Below, piece after piece: positions 1 to 7,940 of a stretch of 64,000 nt of DNA. Both the position numbers and the translations under genes were made by a program. Numbering within the stretch: the stretch's first letter is position 1; the number at the start of each line of letters is the position of its first letter. The stretch is from Owenweeksia hongkongensis DSM 17368 (GTDB taxonomy: Bacteria > Bacteroidota > Bacteroidia > Flavobacteriales > Schleiferiaceae): positions 124,001-188,000 of the forward strand of contig NC_016599.1 of NCBI RefSeq assembly GCF_000236705.1, given 5' to 3'. The notes beneath the pieces are model-generated. The model did no database searches. It saw only the letters and a list, made by a program, of their open reading frames with translations, and was not told where the DNA came from.

Positions 1-2
1 AG

Positions 3-860
3 CTATTGGCTTTGGATAATCAACTGGATATCATAAACCAGAACATTACACTTCAAAGTAATGCGCTTGAAATTGTAAAAATGCAAAAGCAGGCAGCGCG
101 TGTTACTGAACTTGCCGTGCGTAAATTTGAAGCTGAGGTTTTTCACACCAAAAGTTTGCAATATGATGTTCAGCAGAAGATTGTGGAAACCGAAAATAGA
201 ATCAACTTTTTGGTTGGGCGTTTTCCGCAAAAGGTAGAAAGGAGTTCTGATGCTTTTGCCAATCTTATTCCTGACACAATTCATTCAGGCGTGCCTTCAC
301 AATTGCTCGAAAACCGTCCTGATGTTCGTCAGGCGGAGCTTGAATTGGCAGCAGCCAAGTTGGATGTAAAAGTGGCCAAAGCCAAGTTTTATCCTTCGGT
401 GGGAATTTCAGCAGGAGTGGGCTTTCAGGCTTTTAATCCTCAGTATTTAATAAAGACACCACAGTCTTTATTATTTTCCTTGGCAGGAGATATAGCTGCA
501 CCGCTCATTAACAGAGCAGCTATAAAGGCAACTTATAACAATGCAAATGCCAAGCAATTGCAGGCTATTTACAATTATGAGCAAACATTGCTAAACGCTT
601 ATATAGAGGTGGCTAACCAAATGGCTAAGATTAGCAACATGGAAAAGAGCTACGAATTGAAATCTAAGGAAGTAGATGCTCTTACAGAATCCATCAAAAT
701 TTCAAATGGTCTTTTCCGTTCGGCTAGAGCGGATTATATGGAAGTGTTGTTGACACAGCGCGATGCCCTTGAATCCAAATTTGAGTTGATCGAAACCAAG
801 CAGCAGCAAATGAATGCTTTTGTGAATATGTATAAAGCGCTGGGCGGTGGTTGGAAGTAA
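3..860 (+). CDS. TolC/OprM-type efflux outer membrane factor (5' end outside window)
   Basis: Outer membrane channel component of a tripartite efflux pump, probably of the RND type. The reading frame is open to the left edge, so the true start and any lipoprotein signal lie outside the window; about 285 C-terminal residues are present. The family hallmark is the stretch around residues 95-140, where LLENRPDVRQAELELAAA is followed by a KFYPSVGISAGVG segment, as in OprM/NodT proteins. The rest is long amphipathic helix typical of the periplasmic tunnel. Membrane fusion and pump genes would be expected upstream. A strong terminator follows directly, so this is the last gene of its operon. The family is clear; the substrate is not. 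Confidence 0.9.
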   Translation, partial: LLALDNQLDIINQNITLQSNALEIVKMQKQAARVTELAVRKFEAEVFHTKSLQYDVQQKIVETENRINFLVGRFPQKVERSSDAFANLIPDTIHSGVPSQLLENRPDVRQAELELAAAKLDVKVAKAKFYPSVGISAGVGFQAFNPQYLIKTPQSLLFSLAGDIAAPLINRAAIKATYNNANAKQLQAIYNYEQTLLNAYIEVANQMAKISNMEKSYELKSKEVDALTESIKISNGLFRSARADYMEVLLTQRDALESKFELIETKQQQMNAFVNMYKALGGGWK

Positions 861-896
861 AGTGATTTTAGAATAGTTGGTTGGTGGTTTAACAGA

Positions 897-935
897 GAAA
901 ACCCCGTTCTGCAGTAATGTAGAGCGGGGTTTTTG
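897..935 (+). terminator. Rho-independent terminator after the efflux gene
   Basis: A 10-bp stem (accccgttct at 901-910 with agagcggggt at 921-930, one G-T pair) encloses a 10-base loop and is followed by a T run. It lies 40 bases after the efflux gene stop and just before the 3' end of the convergent membrane protein gene. Confidence 0.85.
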
Positions 936-939
936 AGTT

Positions 940-1356
940 TTAACTAATCGCTTTCTTGTACCTATCATAAAAGTACATGGGCAAAAAGCCAAGGTTGAGA
1001 AGAGCTATGCCTGACACAAGCATTATGTTGGCTCCTGGCCAGTGCATCATTTTGAAAAGTAAACCGGTGGTGGCTAAAATAGCGGCCATGTAGCCCATGA
1101 TATACATTGATTTTTGCATGGTGATTTCACGTTTTAAGGTTAATAGAAAAAAAGTTTCGTCTTGAATTTTTTGAAGTCCATCTTCCCCAAAGGCTTTTAG
1201 GGCTTTGGCATAAGCGAGGCTAAAATTACCTTCAGTATCATTCTCAATGGAGCAGCAAATGTGATCCACCAAGCTTTCTGCAAGGTCATCCATGGCTATG
1301 CCTTTTTGATGAATGTCTTGCTGGATAAACTCAATATGTTGTTTTGTCAATTCCAC
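940..1356 (-). CDS. small membrane protein with GldL-like hydrophobic hairpin, PadR-coupled
   Basis: A 138-residue protein. The N-terminal 75 residues are soluble and helical, with a pattern (AESLVDHICCSIE) resembling the small domain often encoded next to PadR regulators. The C-terminal half holds two membrane segments. The second contains FKMMHWPGANIMLVSGIALL, very close in style to the KxxHWPGA motif at the start of the gliding protein GldL, but the long cytoplasmic part of GldL is absent. The start codon is GTG, and its G is the last base of the PadR stop codon (TAGTG), so translation is probably coupled. Function is unknown; it may be the target or sensor partner of the PadR regulator. 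Confidence 0.75.
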   Translation of the reverse strand: MELTKQHIEFIQQDIHQKGIAMDDLAESLVDHICCSIENDTEGNFSLAYAKALKAFGEDGLQKIQDETFFLLTLKREITMQKSMYIMGYMAAILATTGLLFKMMHWPGANIMLVSGIALLNLGFLPMYFYDRYKKAIS

Positions 1357-1691
1357 TATGCTTTGGCTTTTGAGTTAAGAATAAGTCCTATGGTTGACAT
1401 AAAATCGTTTAGTTCATTCACCTTTTGTGTTACCACAGAATTACCGGAAGTGGTGAGTGTATAGTATTTACGTACGCGTTTGCCGATATATTCCTTCTCT
1501 GTGGTAAGCACACCTTCCGCCTCCAGTTTGTGAAGGGTGGGGTAGAGCGCACCTTCCGTAATTTCAATTTTTCCATCGGTAAGCTCTTTTACCTTTTGGG
1601 TTATTTCATAACCATACATTCTTCCATTCTCTTCCAAGAGTTTGAGAAGGATGGGTTGCAGGGTACCTTTTATTAAATTCTTTGAATACAT
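1356..1691 (-). CDS. PadR family transcriptional regulator
   Basis: A 111-residue winged-helix repressor of the PadR family. The N-terminus (KGTLQPILLKLLEENGRMYGYEI) and the recognition region (EGALYPTLHKLEAEGVL, about residues 45-62) are the family signature, followed by the wing and a short dimerisation helix. PadR proteins usually repress the operon they head and respond to a small molecule or membrane stress. It is the first gene of a two-gene unit with the small membrane protein downstream. The region 1692-1760 between it and the divergent O-antigen-ligase-like gene would hold its operator. Confidence 0.92.
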   Translation of the reverse strand: MYSKNLIKGTLQPILLKLLEENGRMYGYEITQKVKELTDGKIEITEGALYPTLHKLEAEGVLTTEKEYIGKRVRKYYTLTTSGNSVVTQKVNELNDFMSTIGLILNSKAKA

Positions 1692-1760
1692 AACTCAAAT
1701 ATACATAAGTAAATTATGTGTTTGAAAAAATTTTAGATAAAATATTTCATATTTGTGGAT

Positions 1761-3773
1761 ATGCTCCAACCCGCCAAACAACGATTTGCTTCCATACCTC
1801 TATACATTCTTGTACTTGGCTTGGTATTGTTGCCTTTGGTTTTTTCCACTTCTACGTTAGATTCTACCCTTGCTCCGCGATTTACCTATTTGGGGGTATT
1901 GTTAGCACTGTTGGCGGTGAGCCAAATATTTTCTAAACCAAATAGTCTTTCCCTATTCCAATTCACTTGGCCATTTTTGGCATTCATAATCTTTGAAGGT
2001 CTGAGTCTTTTTAATGCAAATACGCCAAGTGAAGGTTTGGTGGTTTTACTGCGAGATTCAGGTCTTTTAATGTTTCTTGTTATGGTAATACACACTTGCC
2101 AAACAGAGGGTGCGATATCGGGTATTTCCAAAAGCATGGTGTTGGTAAATGCCGTAATAGGCAGTTTTGGGCTGTATCAGCTGGTTACCCTCAATGCCAT
2201 CGTTGATGAAACGAGACTTTATGAAGTAATATCTCTTTTAGGGCACCGCAACCTTTTTGCCTCTGCCTTGGTGCTCACTTTACCTTTTTTAGTTTTTACG
2301 GCTTGGCGCCAAAAGGGGCTTTGGCAATGGATAAGTCTAGTAATGTTGGCGCATACTACTTTTCTGATTTTTGTACTTGAATCACGCACGGCATGGCTGG
2401 CTTACTTTGTATTTATAGTGAGTTACCCGGTATGGATTCTTTTGGAAAAAATGGTTCAACATTTTAGTTTTCGATTTTGGCGAAACCTATTCGTGGTCTT
2501 GCTTTTAGCAGGTGTTTCAGCTTTTAGCTGGGTTTATTTTACAAACGAAAAAAGTGAGGGAAAGGGGCAGGTACTAAAGTCAGAAATGGGTTTTGATGGT
2601 TCAAATGAAAAGACCTTTACCATAGATGAGCGCATTATGTTGTGGAAGGGAACGCTGCGAATGGTTTGGAATGAGGACATTGGTGGAATAGGAGCTGGGA
2701 ACTGGAAAATCATGTTTCCAGCTTACGGTTCAGACATGTTTAGAGCAAGGCAGGGTATGGTTCAGTTTCAGCGGCCACACAATGATTACCTATGGATCTT
2801 GTCCGAAACAGGAGTTTTGGGATTGGTGGCTTATTTCTGTGGTTTTGCTTTAATCATGTTTTACGGCCTAAGGGCAGCTTCCAGTCATCGGTTGGACCAA
2901 AGCCAAAGAGTTTTGATTCGCTTATTACTATCCGGTGTTTTGGCCTACTTGCTCATAGCTTTTTTTAGCTTCCCAAGGGAACGGGTTTTCCATCAAGTGG
3001 TGTTGTACACTATGTTGGGGCTACTTATTTATTTAAGTAGGCCAGCTGTTTCTTCTAAATCTTTTGAACGGAATACTTTTAGTGTATTAGCCATTATCCT
3101 TGGCGGAATGATGATTTGGGTTGGGGCTAATTGGTGGCACGGGGAGAGGGTAACCAGAAAAATAAATGAAGCCCGCGCTATGGGAGATTGGGATGGATTG
3201 CTGGAGTACTATAACCAAGTGGAAGAAAATAGATTTTACAAAATAGATCCTGCATCTGTGCCTTTAAACTTTTATAGCGGTTTGGCTTATCTCAATCTAG
3301 AAAACTATCCAAAGTCACAAACTGAATTTGCCAATGCTTATAAGTTGCACCCCAACAACATTCATGTGATCAACAATATGGCAAACATTTATTTCCTTCA
3401 AGGGAATACGGACAGTGCTATAGTGTATTATAAAAAAGCTCTGGAAGTATCTCCAAAATACTTAGATGGAGCCTTAAATTTGATGGCAGTCTACTTTAAC
3501 ACTCAACAAACCGATGAAGCCTATAAATTGCTTCGAAAATATGAAGCCACTTTTGCCAAAGAAAGCCCAAATCACCCAACACTAAGTGCATACAGACAGG
3601 CCATACTAAAAGCCAAAAAAGCTGAAGTGCTAAAAGCTACAGCTAATGAATCTCTAAAAGCTCACCTAATTTCCATCGATGATGATGAACTTCAGTCACT
3701 ATATTTTGAGTCTTTAAATCAAGATATTACCTTGGCGGAGATTTTTGCTGAAAGCGCAAAAGGTAAATTTTAA
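1761..3773 (+). CDS. O-antigen ligase/polymerase-like membrane protein with C-terminal TPR
   Basis: A polytopic inner membrane protein of about 670 residues. Roughly a dozen hydrophobic segments fill residues 10-470. The central region carries the Wzy_C/WaaL-like pattern: ESRTAWLAY near residue 210 and a large loop ending in RPHNDYLWILSETGVLG near 337, where the His-Asn-Asp is typical. From about 490 to 600 there are TPR repeats (FYSGLAYLNLENYPKSQTEF, then MANIYFLQGNTDSAIVYYKKAL). The family transfers or polymerises lipid-linked glycans at the periplasmic face. ATG at 1761 is preferred to the GTG two codons upstream. No glycan genes are adjacent, so the substrate is open; the PglL-like alternative of protein O-glycosylation is possible. 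Confidence 0.82.
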   Translation: MLQPAKQRFASIPLYILVLGLVLLPLVFSTSTLDSTLAPRFTYLGVLLALLAVSQIFSKPNSLSLFQFTWPFLAFIIFEGLSLFNANTPSEGLVVLLRDSGLLMFLVMVIHTCQTEGAISGISKSMVLVNAVIGSFGLYQLVTLNAIVDETRLYEVISLLGHRNLFASALVLTLPFLVFTAWRQKGLWQWISLVMLAHTTFLIFVLESRTAWLAYFVFIVSYPVWILLEKMVQHFSFRFWRNLFVVLLLAGVSAFSWVYFTNEKSEGKGQVLKSEMGFDGSNEKTFTIDERIMLWKGTLRMVWNEDIGGIGAGNWKIMFPAYGSDMFRARQGMVQFQRPHNDYLWILSETGVLGLVAYFCGFALIMFYGLRAASSHRLDQSQRVLIRLLLSGVLAYLLIAFFSFPRERVFHQVVLYTMLGLLIYLSRPAVSSKSFERNTFSVLAIILGGMMIWVGANWWHGERVTRKINEARAMGDWDGLLEYYNQVEENRFYKIDPASVPLNFYSGLAYLNLENYPKSQTEFANAYKLHPNNIHVINNMANIYFLQGNTDSAIVYYKKALEVSPKYLDGALNLMAVYFNTQQTDEAYKLLRKYEATFAKESPNHPTLSAYRQAILKAKKAEVLKATANESLKAHLISIDDDELQSLYFESLNQDITLAEIFAESAKGKF

Positions 3774-3863
3774 CATAAAATGCTAGGTATAAACCAAACC
3801 GTTTTATCAAATTGATCGTCATCTTAGTACAACCAAAAACGTAAAAATCAAAAAACTCAAACT

Positions 3864-4799
3864 ATGACAAAAAAAATATTCACTCTAGCACTGGGGTTAG
3901 CACTTTCATCTGGGCTTATGGCACAGACCATTTCTGGAATCACCCCAGCTACAGGAAATCAAGGACAAACGCTTCCCATCATCGTATCTGGGCAAAACAC
4001 GGCTTTTACCCAAGGTAGCATGACCATGTTTTTATCACAGGGATCATACACCATCGGACAAGCAGGATCTGGAATAGCTAATATTTCAATTGTAAATAGC
4101 ACTACAATATCTGCAAATCTCAATGTTCCCGGGTCTGCGCCAGTCGGTTTTTATGATCTCTATATTATGGGTACTGGCTCATCTACCTTAAACAAAACTT
4201 CGGCATTTGAAGTGGCACAACCTTCAGGTGCCTCGGTAGCTGTTTCTCCAAATGGTGGCCAGCCCGGAAAAGCCTTCAGTGCAACTTTTACAGTAAGTGG
4301 TGCGAGCTTCAAAAGCTCTGCTCAGCAAACCATCGAAAAAGTATGGTTGAGTCTAAATGGAGAGGTGATTACGGATATCACCAATATTAGTGTGGTTAAT
4401 GCAACCACTTTTACAGCAGATGTAAATGTACCAGTGGGAACTACGCAAGGCATGTGGGATGTAAATGTGTACACGGATGATAATATGATGTACACCAGCA
4501 CCGCCTCTTTTGATATTGACAATACTTTTAGCCGTGCAGAATATAATAATGTAGATTTTAAAATCTATCCAAACCCGGTAACCACAGAGCTTACAGCTGT
4601 TTTTGAAACTCAATATTCAGATATGGATGTTCAGATTTTTGACCTTACAGGAAAGGCAGTTTCGCAGTATAGCTACAGTGTAGAAGTGCAGGAAAACCTG
4701 ATAAAAGTGAATACAGAAAATTTAGCTAAAGGAAGCTACACCATACAGTTTATCTCAAATGATGAAGTGGTTGCTGCCAAGAAGTTGGTGCGCCAATAG
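3864..4799 (+). CDS. secreted protein with T9SS type A sorting domain
   Basis: A 311-residue exported protein. A signal peptide covers residues 1-20 (KKIFTLALGLALSSGLMAQ). Two related beta-sandwich modules follow (about 22-118 and 122-215), each opening with a glycine/proline-rich segment such as ISGITPATGNQGQTLPI, reminiscent of IPT/TIG folds. From about residue 231 a type A T9SS sorting domain begins with FKIYPNPVTTELTAVF and ends in a KKLVRQ tail. It is therefore expected to cross the outer membrane through the T9SS and be anchored or released at the surface. It is a single-gene unit with its own terminator. Ligand or partner is unknown. Confidence 0.88.
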   Translation: MTKKIFTLALGLALSSGLMAQTISGITPATGNQGQTLPIIVSGQNTAFTQGSMTMFLSQGSYTIGQAGSGIANISIVNSTTISANLNVPGSAPVGFYDLYIMGTGSSTLNKTSAFEVAQPSGASVAVSPNGGQPGKAFSATFTVSGASFKSSAQQTIEKVWLSLNGEVITDITNISVVNATTFTADVNVPVGTTQGMWDVNVYTDDNMMYTSTASFDIDNTFSRAEYNNVDFKIYPNPVTTELTAVFETQYSDMDVQIFDLTGKAVSQYSYSVEVQENLIKVNTENLAKGSYTIQFISNDEVVAAKKLVRQ

Positions 4800-4821
4800 C
4801 ATTTGGTTGTTTTGTTAATTG

Positions 4822-4853
4822 AAAGCCCGGACTGTTGTTCGGGCTTTTTTTAG
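4822..4853 (+). terminator. Rho-independent terminator
   Basis: Stem aaagcccg (4822-4829) pairs with cgggcttt (4840-4847); the stem extends inward by three pairs and is followed by a run of T. It ends the T9SS cargo gene 25 bases upstream. Confidence 0.85.
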
Positions 4854-4925
4854 GCATACTATATGTTAACTGCTTTGAGCTCGAGAGCTCGGTTACAAAT
4901 CCTGGGCATCCGTTTTATTTAGTTC

Positions 4926-5321
4926 TTATTCCGGTTTGATTGGTGTACAAATCTCAATGAGAAATCCATTATTATCTTTTAAGTATCCTACTTTTTGCCC
5001 CCAAGGTTTTTCGGTAAGAGGTTCAAATTCTGTAGCTCCTGATTTTATGGCGTGTTGAAAATATGTTTCTATATTTTCGGTGGTAAAAGCTAATTCTACA
5101 CCAAATGGTTTTCCTGAATTTTTTATTTTTTCAAATCCTTTTTTGAAATTCGAGTTTCCCAATTCGGTGGAAGCAAATGCAATTGTCGTTTCTCCTGTAA
5201 TTAATTCTCCGTAATCGTTTTCAGGCGTTATAAATTTTCGACTAAACCCTAATGCTTTTTCATAGAATTCAATTGTCTCCGTCACATTTTCGACATAAAG
5301 TATCGTATATGTGTATTTCAT
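4926..5321 (-). CDS. VOC (glyoxalase/bleomycin-resistance fold) family protein
   Basis: A 131-residue single VOC domain with the usual two beta-alpha-beta-beta-beta halves. It opens KYTYTILYVENVTETIEFYEKALGF and closes with GYLKDNNGFLIEICTPIKPE, where the E before ICTP is a metal-ligand position in the superfamily. The reading frame is open upstream to 5480, but the extra residues look non-coding and cover an inverted repeat, so ATG at 5321 is chosen. Members bind or isomerise small molecules or confer resistance by sequestering a drug; the substrate cannot be read from sequence. It lies just outside the SDR-cupin-AraC module, on the same strand. Confidence 0.85.
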   Translation of the reverse strand: MKYTYTILYVENVTETIEFYEKALGFSRKFITPENDYGELITGETTIAFASTELGNSNFKKGFEKIKNSGKPFGVELAFTTENIETYFQHAIKSGATEFEPLTEKPWGQKVGYLKDNNGFLIEICTPIKPE

Positions 5322-5437
5322 ACTTTTTTGGTTATCAGTGCTTAATTTACTGTTCGCGACAAAGCCAAGAATAAGAACAGTAACGGATTTAAAAGCACTT
5401 TCCTTTCGGATAGCAAGATAATTTATTAAATGCCAAA

Positions 5438-5465
5438 AACGGTTTGAGTAAACACCCAAACCGTT
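5438..5465. repeat. short inverted repeat (hairpin)
   Basis: aacggtttg (5438-5446) and caaaccgtt (5457-5465) form a perfect 9-bp stem with a 10-base loop. It lies between the SDR gene 3' end and the VOC gene start, and may be a terminator for the upstream gene or part of a mobile-cassette boundary. The right-hand module boundary at 7581-7598 contains a near copy (aacggtctg). Confidence 0.6.
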
Positions 5466-5473
5466 ATTGATTT

Positions 5474-5489
5474 TATACAATGTTAGCGG
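5474..5489. repeat. left arm of imperfect inverted repeat bracketing the SDR-cupin-AraC module
   Basis: tataca (5474-5479) plus gttagcgg (5482-5489). The reverse complement of both blocks recurs in mirrored order at 7581-7598 (ccgctaac then tgtata), with spacer 2 versus 4 bases. Everything between the arms is one co-oriented gene set. Confidence 0.5.
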
Positions 5490-5497
5490 TCCGGGCT

Positions 5498-6097
5498 TTA
5501 TTCATCTACATAAACTGCTTTTCCGGTTTCTTTGCCATCCAAACCTCGTACATACGCACGGGCAACTTCTATTGCTGGTGGACAATTACTGCTGTCCATT
5601 CCCATAGCTTGGGCAGTCTCTTTGACAAATGGAGGATGTACCACAAGAATCCTACGTCCTTCTGTCAACTCCAAAGCAAGTGCTTTAACAAATCCTTCCA
5701 ATGCAGCATTTACCATAGCAATATTTGTTGTTTCAGGCCAAGGCTTATGAGCAAAAATACCTCCAGTAAGGATAATACCTCCATTTGGTTTTAATGCTTT
5801 CAACGCTTTTCGACAAATATTTATCTGACCCATCAACTTGCTATTTATTCCAACGTTAATTTGTTCGTCTGTGAGATTGGAAAATGCACCAAAACTGGCA
5901 TCTCCTGCCACACAAATTACAGCATCCACATCTTTTTTGTCAGCAAAAAATTTGTCTATAGATTCTTTATTCTCAATATCTAAGGTTGGGTTTGATTTTC
6001 TAGATGTTGCTATCACATCGTAACCTTTTTCAGTAAGCTGTTGATTAACAGCTTTTCCTATGGTGCCTGTGGCACCGATTACTACTGCTTTTTTCAT
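5498..6097 (-). CDS. short-chain dehydrogenase/reductase (SDR)
   Basis: A 199-residue NAD(P)-dependent oxidoreductase. The N-terminal Rossmann motif is VVIGATGTIGKAV (TGxxGxG type, residues 4-16). CVAGDASFG near residue 65 occupies the NAG-like position, and there is a small C-terminal half. It is shorter than classical 250-residue SDRs, and the usual YxxxK is replaced by a region reading TTNIAMVNAALEGFVKALALEL, so the catalytic tyrosine is not evident; it fits the small atypical SDRs. It is 10 bases downstream of the cupin gene on the same strand, so co-transcription is likely. Substrate unknown. Confidence 0.85.
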   Translation of the reverse strand: MKKAVVIGATGTIGKAVNQQLTEKGYDVIATSRKSNPTLDIENKESIDKFFADKKDVDAVICVAGDASFGAFSNLTDEQINVGINSKLMGQINICRKALKALKPNGGIILTGGIFAHKPWPETTNIAMVNAALEGFVKALALELTEGRRILVVHPPFVKETAQAMGMDSSNCPPAIEVARAYVRGLDGKETGKAVYVDE

Positions 6098-6107
6098 ACC
6101 TGTTTTG

Positions 6108-6659
6108 TTATTGTTTTAGAAACGATATTCCGTGGTTTCCGCATATTTTCGCCACCTTTTCAAAATCGGGTGGTCCGGGAGGTAACTTGGCTAATTCTTT
6201 AAACATTTCTTCAATCCCAGCGGGAAAAGCACTTGTAATCATTTTTGCTTTTTCCGTTCCTACCACATTCCAAGAATGGGGAATATTTTTGGGAGCAAAG
6301 GCTGTATCTCCGGCTTCTAAAACAGTAGTTTTTCCAGCTACCATTATTTCAATTTGCCCCTTGATTACCCTAAATATCTCATCTTCCTTGGTGTGGATGT
6401 GAGGAGGAATGCCAACTCCGGGTTCAACATCATCAACCCATTCAACGATTTGATTATCGGTTTCACCACCAATTAGCTTGTGAGTTTGTACATCTCCAAG
6501 AACGTTTAGAACTTCGCCCTCTTTATCTTTAATGATCTTTGGATTTAGCTTGCCCGCAAGCTCTGATTTTTCAAACAGTTGCTTGCTGTTAGCTATTCCA
6601 GGAATCAATGCAACCCCAAGACCCAATCCCGAAGTCTGAATGAATTTTTTTCTGTCCAT
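6108..6659 (-). CDS. cupin-domain protein with Tat-like signal
   Basis: A 183-residue protein. The N-terminus DRKKFIQTSGLGLGVALIPG looks like a twin-arginine-type export signal (with RK rather than RR). The cupin core carries PPHIHTKEDEIFRVIKGQIEIMV (about residues 81-103), giving the HxHxxxxE metal motif, and a second half GDTAFAPKNIPHSW with the second histidine. Such single-domain cupins are dioxygenases, isomerases or ligand sensors. With the SDR downstream and the AraC regulator upstream it probably forms a small inducible detoxification or catabolic unit. Confidence 0.85.
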   Translation of the reverse strand: MDRKKFIQTSGLGLGVALIPGIANSKQLFEKSELAGKLNPKIIKDKEGEVLNVLGDVQTHKLIGGETDNQIVEWVDDVEPGVGIPPHIHTKEDEIFRVIKGQIEIMVAGKTTVLEAGDTAFAPKNIPHSWNVVGTEKAKMITSAFPAGIEEMFKELAKLPPGPPDFEKVAKICGNHGISFLKQ

Positions 6660-6751
6660 AACGTATCGTTCTTTTGTTTGGACTAAAATAGAAGTAGCAT
6701 GCGTTTAGGATGTTGTGAAAAACTCGGCAATCCCCTAGAATTTCAGAAAAA

Positions 6752-7552
6752 TTAGTTTATCCGTAGCTGAGAAGGTGTAAACCCTGTCTGTTTTTTGAGA
6801 AAATAGCTGAAATAGTCAGGCGATGAAAAGCCTAACTCGTAGCCCACTTCCTTGATGGTCTTGTCGGTGAATTTCAAACTGTGACGGGAACGCATAACCA
6901 GTTGTTCGTCTATAAGGTGCTTGGCATTAACTCCCAAAACTTCCTTTACACATTCGTTGAGATATTTGTCCGACACATTGAGAGAGTTTGCATAATAGCC
7001 CACTTCGTGATGTTGGGAAATGTATCGGTCTATACTTTTTTTGAATTTATAGACCAAAGCCGATTTTGCATTGTTGTCTGTGATGACAGATTTGATGTTA
7101 CATTTTCCGTCACAGTAAACAAAAAAAGTGTTCAGCAGGGATAATATCGCTTCTTCTCGGTGTTTCAGTTTGGTGCTTATCAACTCATCAAGCATTTCAA
7201 GAATGGATTGTATTCGTGTTTCGATACCTGGAGAGAGATTTATTTTAGGAATTTCATTGGCACTAAAAAGACGAACTTCTGTAATGTGAAGGTTTTTGAA
7301 AGTTGGATGATTTAAAATTTGTCTTGGGATTAACAATACGTATCCCGATGATGTAGAAGTGTCTTTTTTAAAAATTTTCCAATTAAAGGTAGGGTTTAAG
7401 AAAAAGACTGCATTTGATATGTTCTTATAGAGGGTTTTATTTATTTCTATCCCCTCCACTTCATTTTGAATCCAGAAAACAGCATAACAATCATCGTTTT
7501 GCCGAGATGTCATTTTGCTGAGAATACTTGATATTTTTATTGTTTGTTCCAT
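6752..7552 (-). CDS. AraC family transcriptional regulator
   Basis: A 267-residue regulator. The N-terminal 150 residues form a cupin-like sensor domain of the short AraC type (residues include a FFLNPTFNW segment). The C-terminal 95 residues are the double helix-turn-helix: LNVSDKYLNECVKEVLG for the first and IKEVGYELGFSSPDYFSYFLKKQTGFTPSQLR for the second, the canonical AraC end. Start ATG at 7552 is chosen; the upstream open frame runs into the module boundary repeat. It lies 92 bases upstream of the cupin gene on the same strand, so it is probably the activator of the cupin-SDR pair. Confidence 0.92.
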   Translation of the reverse strand: MEQTIKISSILSKMTSRQNDDCYAVFWIQNEVEGIEINKTLYKNISNAVFFLNPTFNWKIFKKDTSTSSGYVLLIPRQILNHPTFKNLHITEVRLFSANEIPKINLSPGIETRIQSILEMLDELISTKLKHREEAILSLLNTFFVYCDGKCNIKSVITDNNAKSALVYKFKKSIDRYISQHHEVGYYANSLNVSDKYLNECVKEVLGVNAKHLIDEQLVMRSRHSLKFTDKTIKEVGYELGFSSPDYFSYFLKKQTGFTPSQLRIN

Positions 7553-7580
7553 ATTTCGTATGGTGTCATTTTTAACCTTA

Positions 7581-7598
7581 CCGCTAACGGTCTGTATA
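7581..7598. repeat. right arm of imperfect inverted repeat bracketing the SDR-cupin-AraC module
   Basis: ccgctaac (7581-7588) followed by tgtata (7593-7598), mirror image of 5474-5489. The arm also contains aacggtctg, close to the stem of the hairpin at 5438-5465. Confidence 0.5.
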
Positions 7599-7650
7599 TG
7601 GTGTCGTGGCTGACGATAGGAAGCCATGTACTATAGCCCCTATGTAAAAG

Positions 7651-7710
7651 CAGTGTCCTAAGTTTAGGTAAACTTTCAAAATACCTATACAATGCAAACT
7701 CAAGACACTG
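7651..7710 (+). repeat. long imperfect hairpin over the transposase start codon
   Basis: cagtgtcctaagttt (7651-7665) is complementary to aaactcaagacactg (7696-7710) at 13 of 15 positions, and taggta (7665-7670) pairs with taccta (7682-7687). The ATG of the IS110-like fragment (7692) lies inside the folded region. Hairpins of this kind in insertion sequences can limit translation of transposase from read-through transcripts. Confidence 0.6.
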
Positions 7711-7877
7711 CCGTATCAAAACTATTCATTGGGATCGACATCCACAAGAAGAGCTGGCGGATCAATACCGCCACAGATTTATTTAAGGGCAAAGGTTTTA
7801 CAATGCCTCTGGAACCAGAGGGCCTCAAGAACTATGTGCAGACGCACTTTAATGTCAGGCATGGGCACTCTCCGTGA
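7692..7877 (+). pseudogene. IS110-family transposase, N-terminal fragment
   Basis: Only 61 codons. The start FIGIDIHKKSWRINTATD is the beginning of the DEDD (RuvC-like) catalytic domain of IS110/IS1111 transposases, with the first catalytic aspartate in GIDIHK. A complete enzyme has about 300-400 residues, so over 80% is missing, including the other acidic residues and the C-terminal serine domain. The frame ends shortly after a plausible break near 7850, and the sequence to 7940 shows no further transposase. This is the debris of an insertion element at the edge of the accessory patch. Confidence 0.8.
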
Positions 7878-7940
7878 AAAAACTTCTCAACTATTATGAT
7901 CGGTTATGAAGGATTCGGCATATCCTAAAATTAGAGAATT

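Noticed and set aside
1721-1755. Promoter TTTG/CATATTTG before the O-antigen-ligase-like gene
   Set aside because: The spacer is 23 bases and the implied transcript start would be at or after the ATG.
5322-5480. Longer N-terminus for the VOC protein
   Set aside because: The extra 53 residues have no VOC similarity and cover the hairpin and module boundary; the conserved fold begins right after ATG 5321.
5438-5489. Integron attC site
   Set aside because: The canonical 7-base cores RYYYAAC/GTTRRRY do not fit (CGCTAAC is not RYYYAAC) and no integrase gene is in view; reported only as an unexplained inverted repeat.
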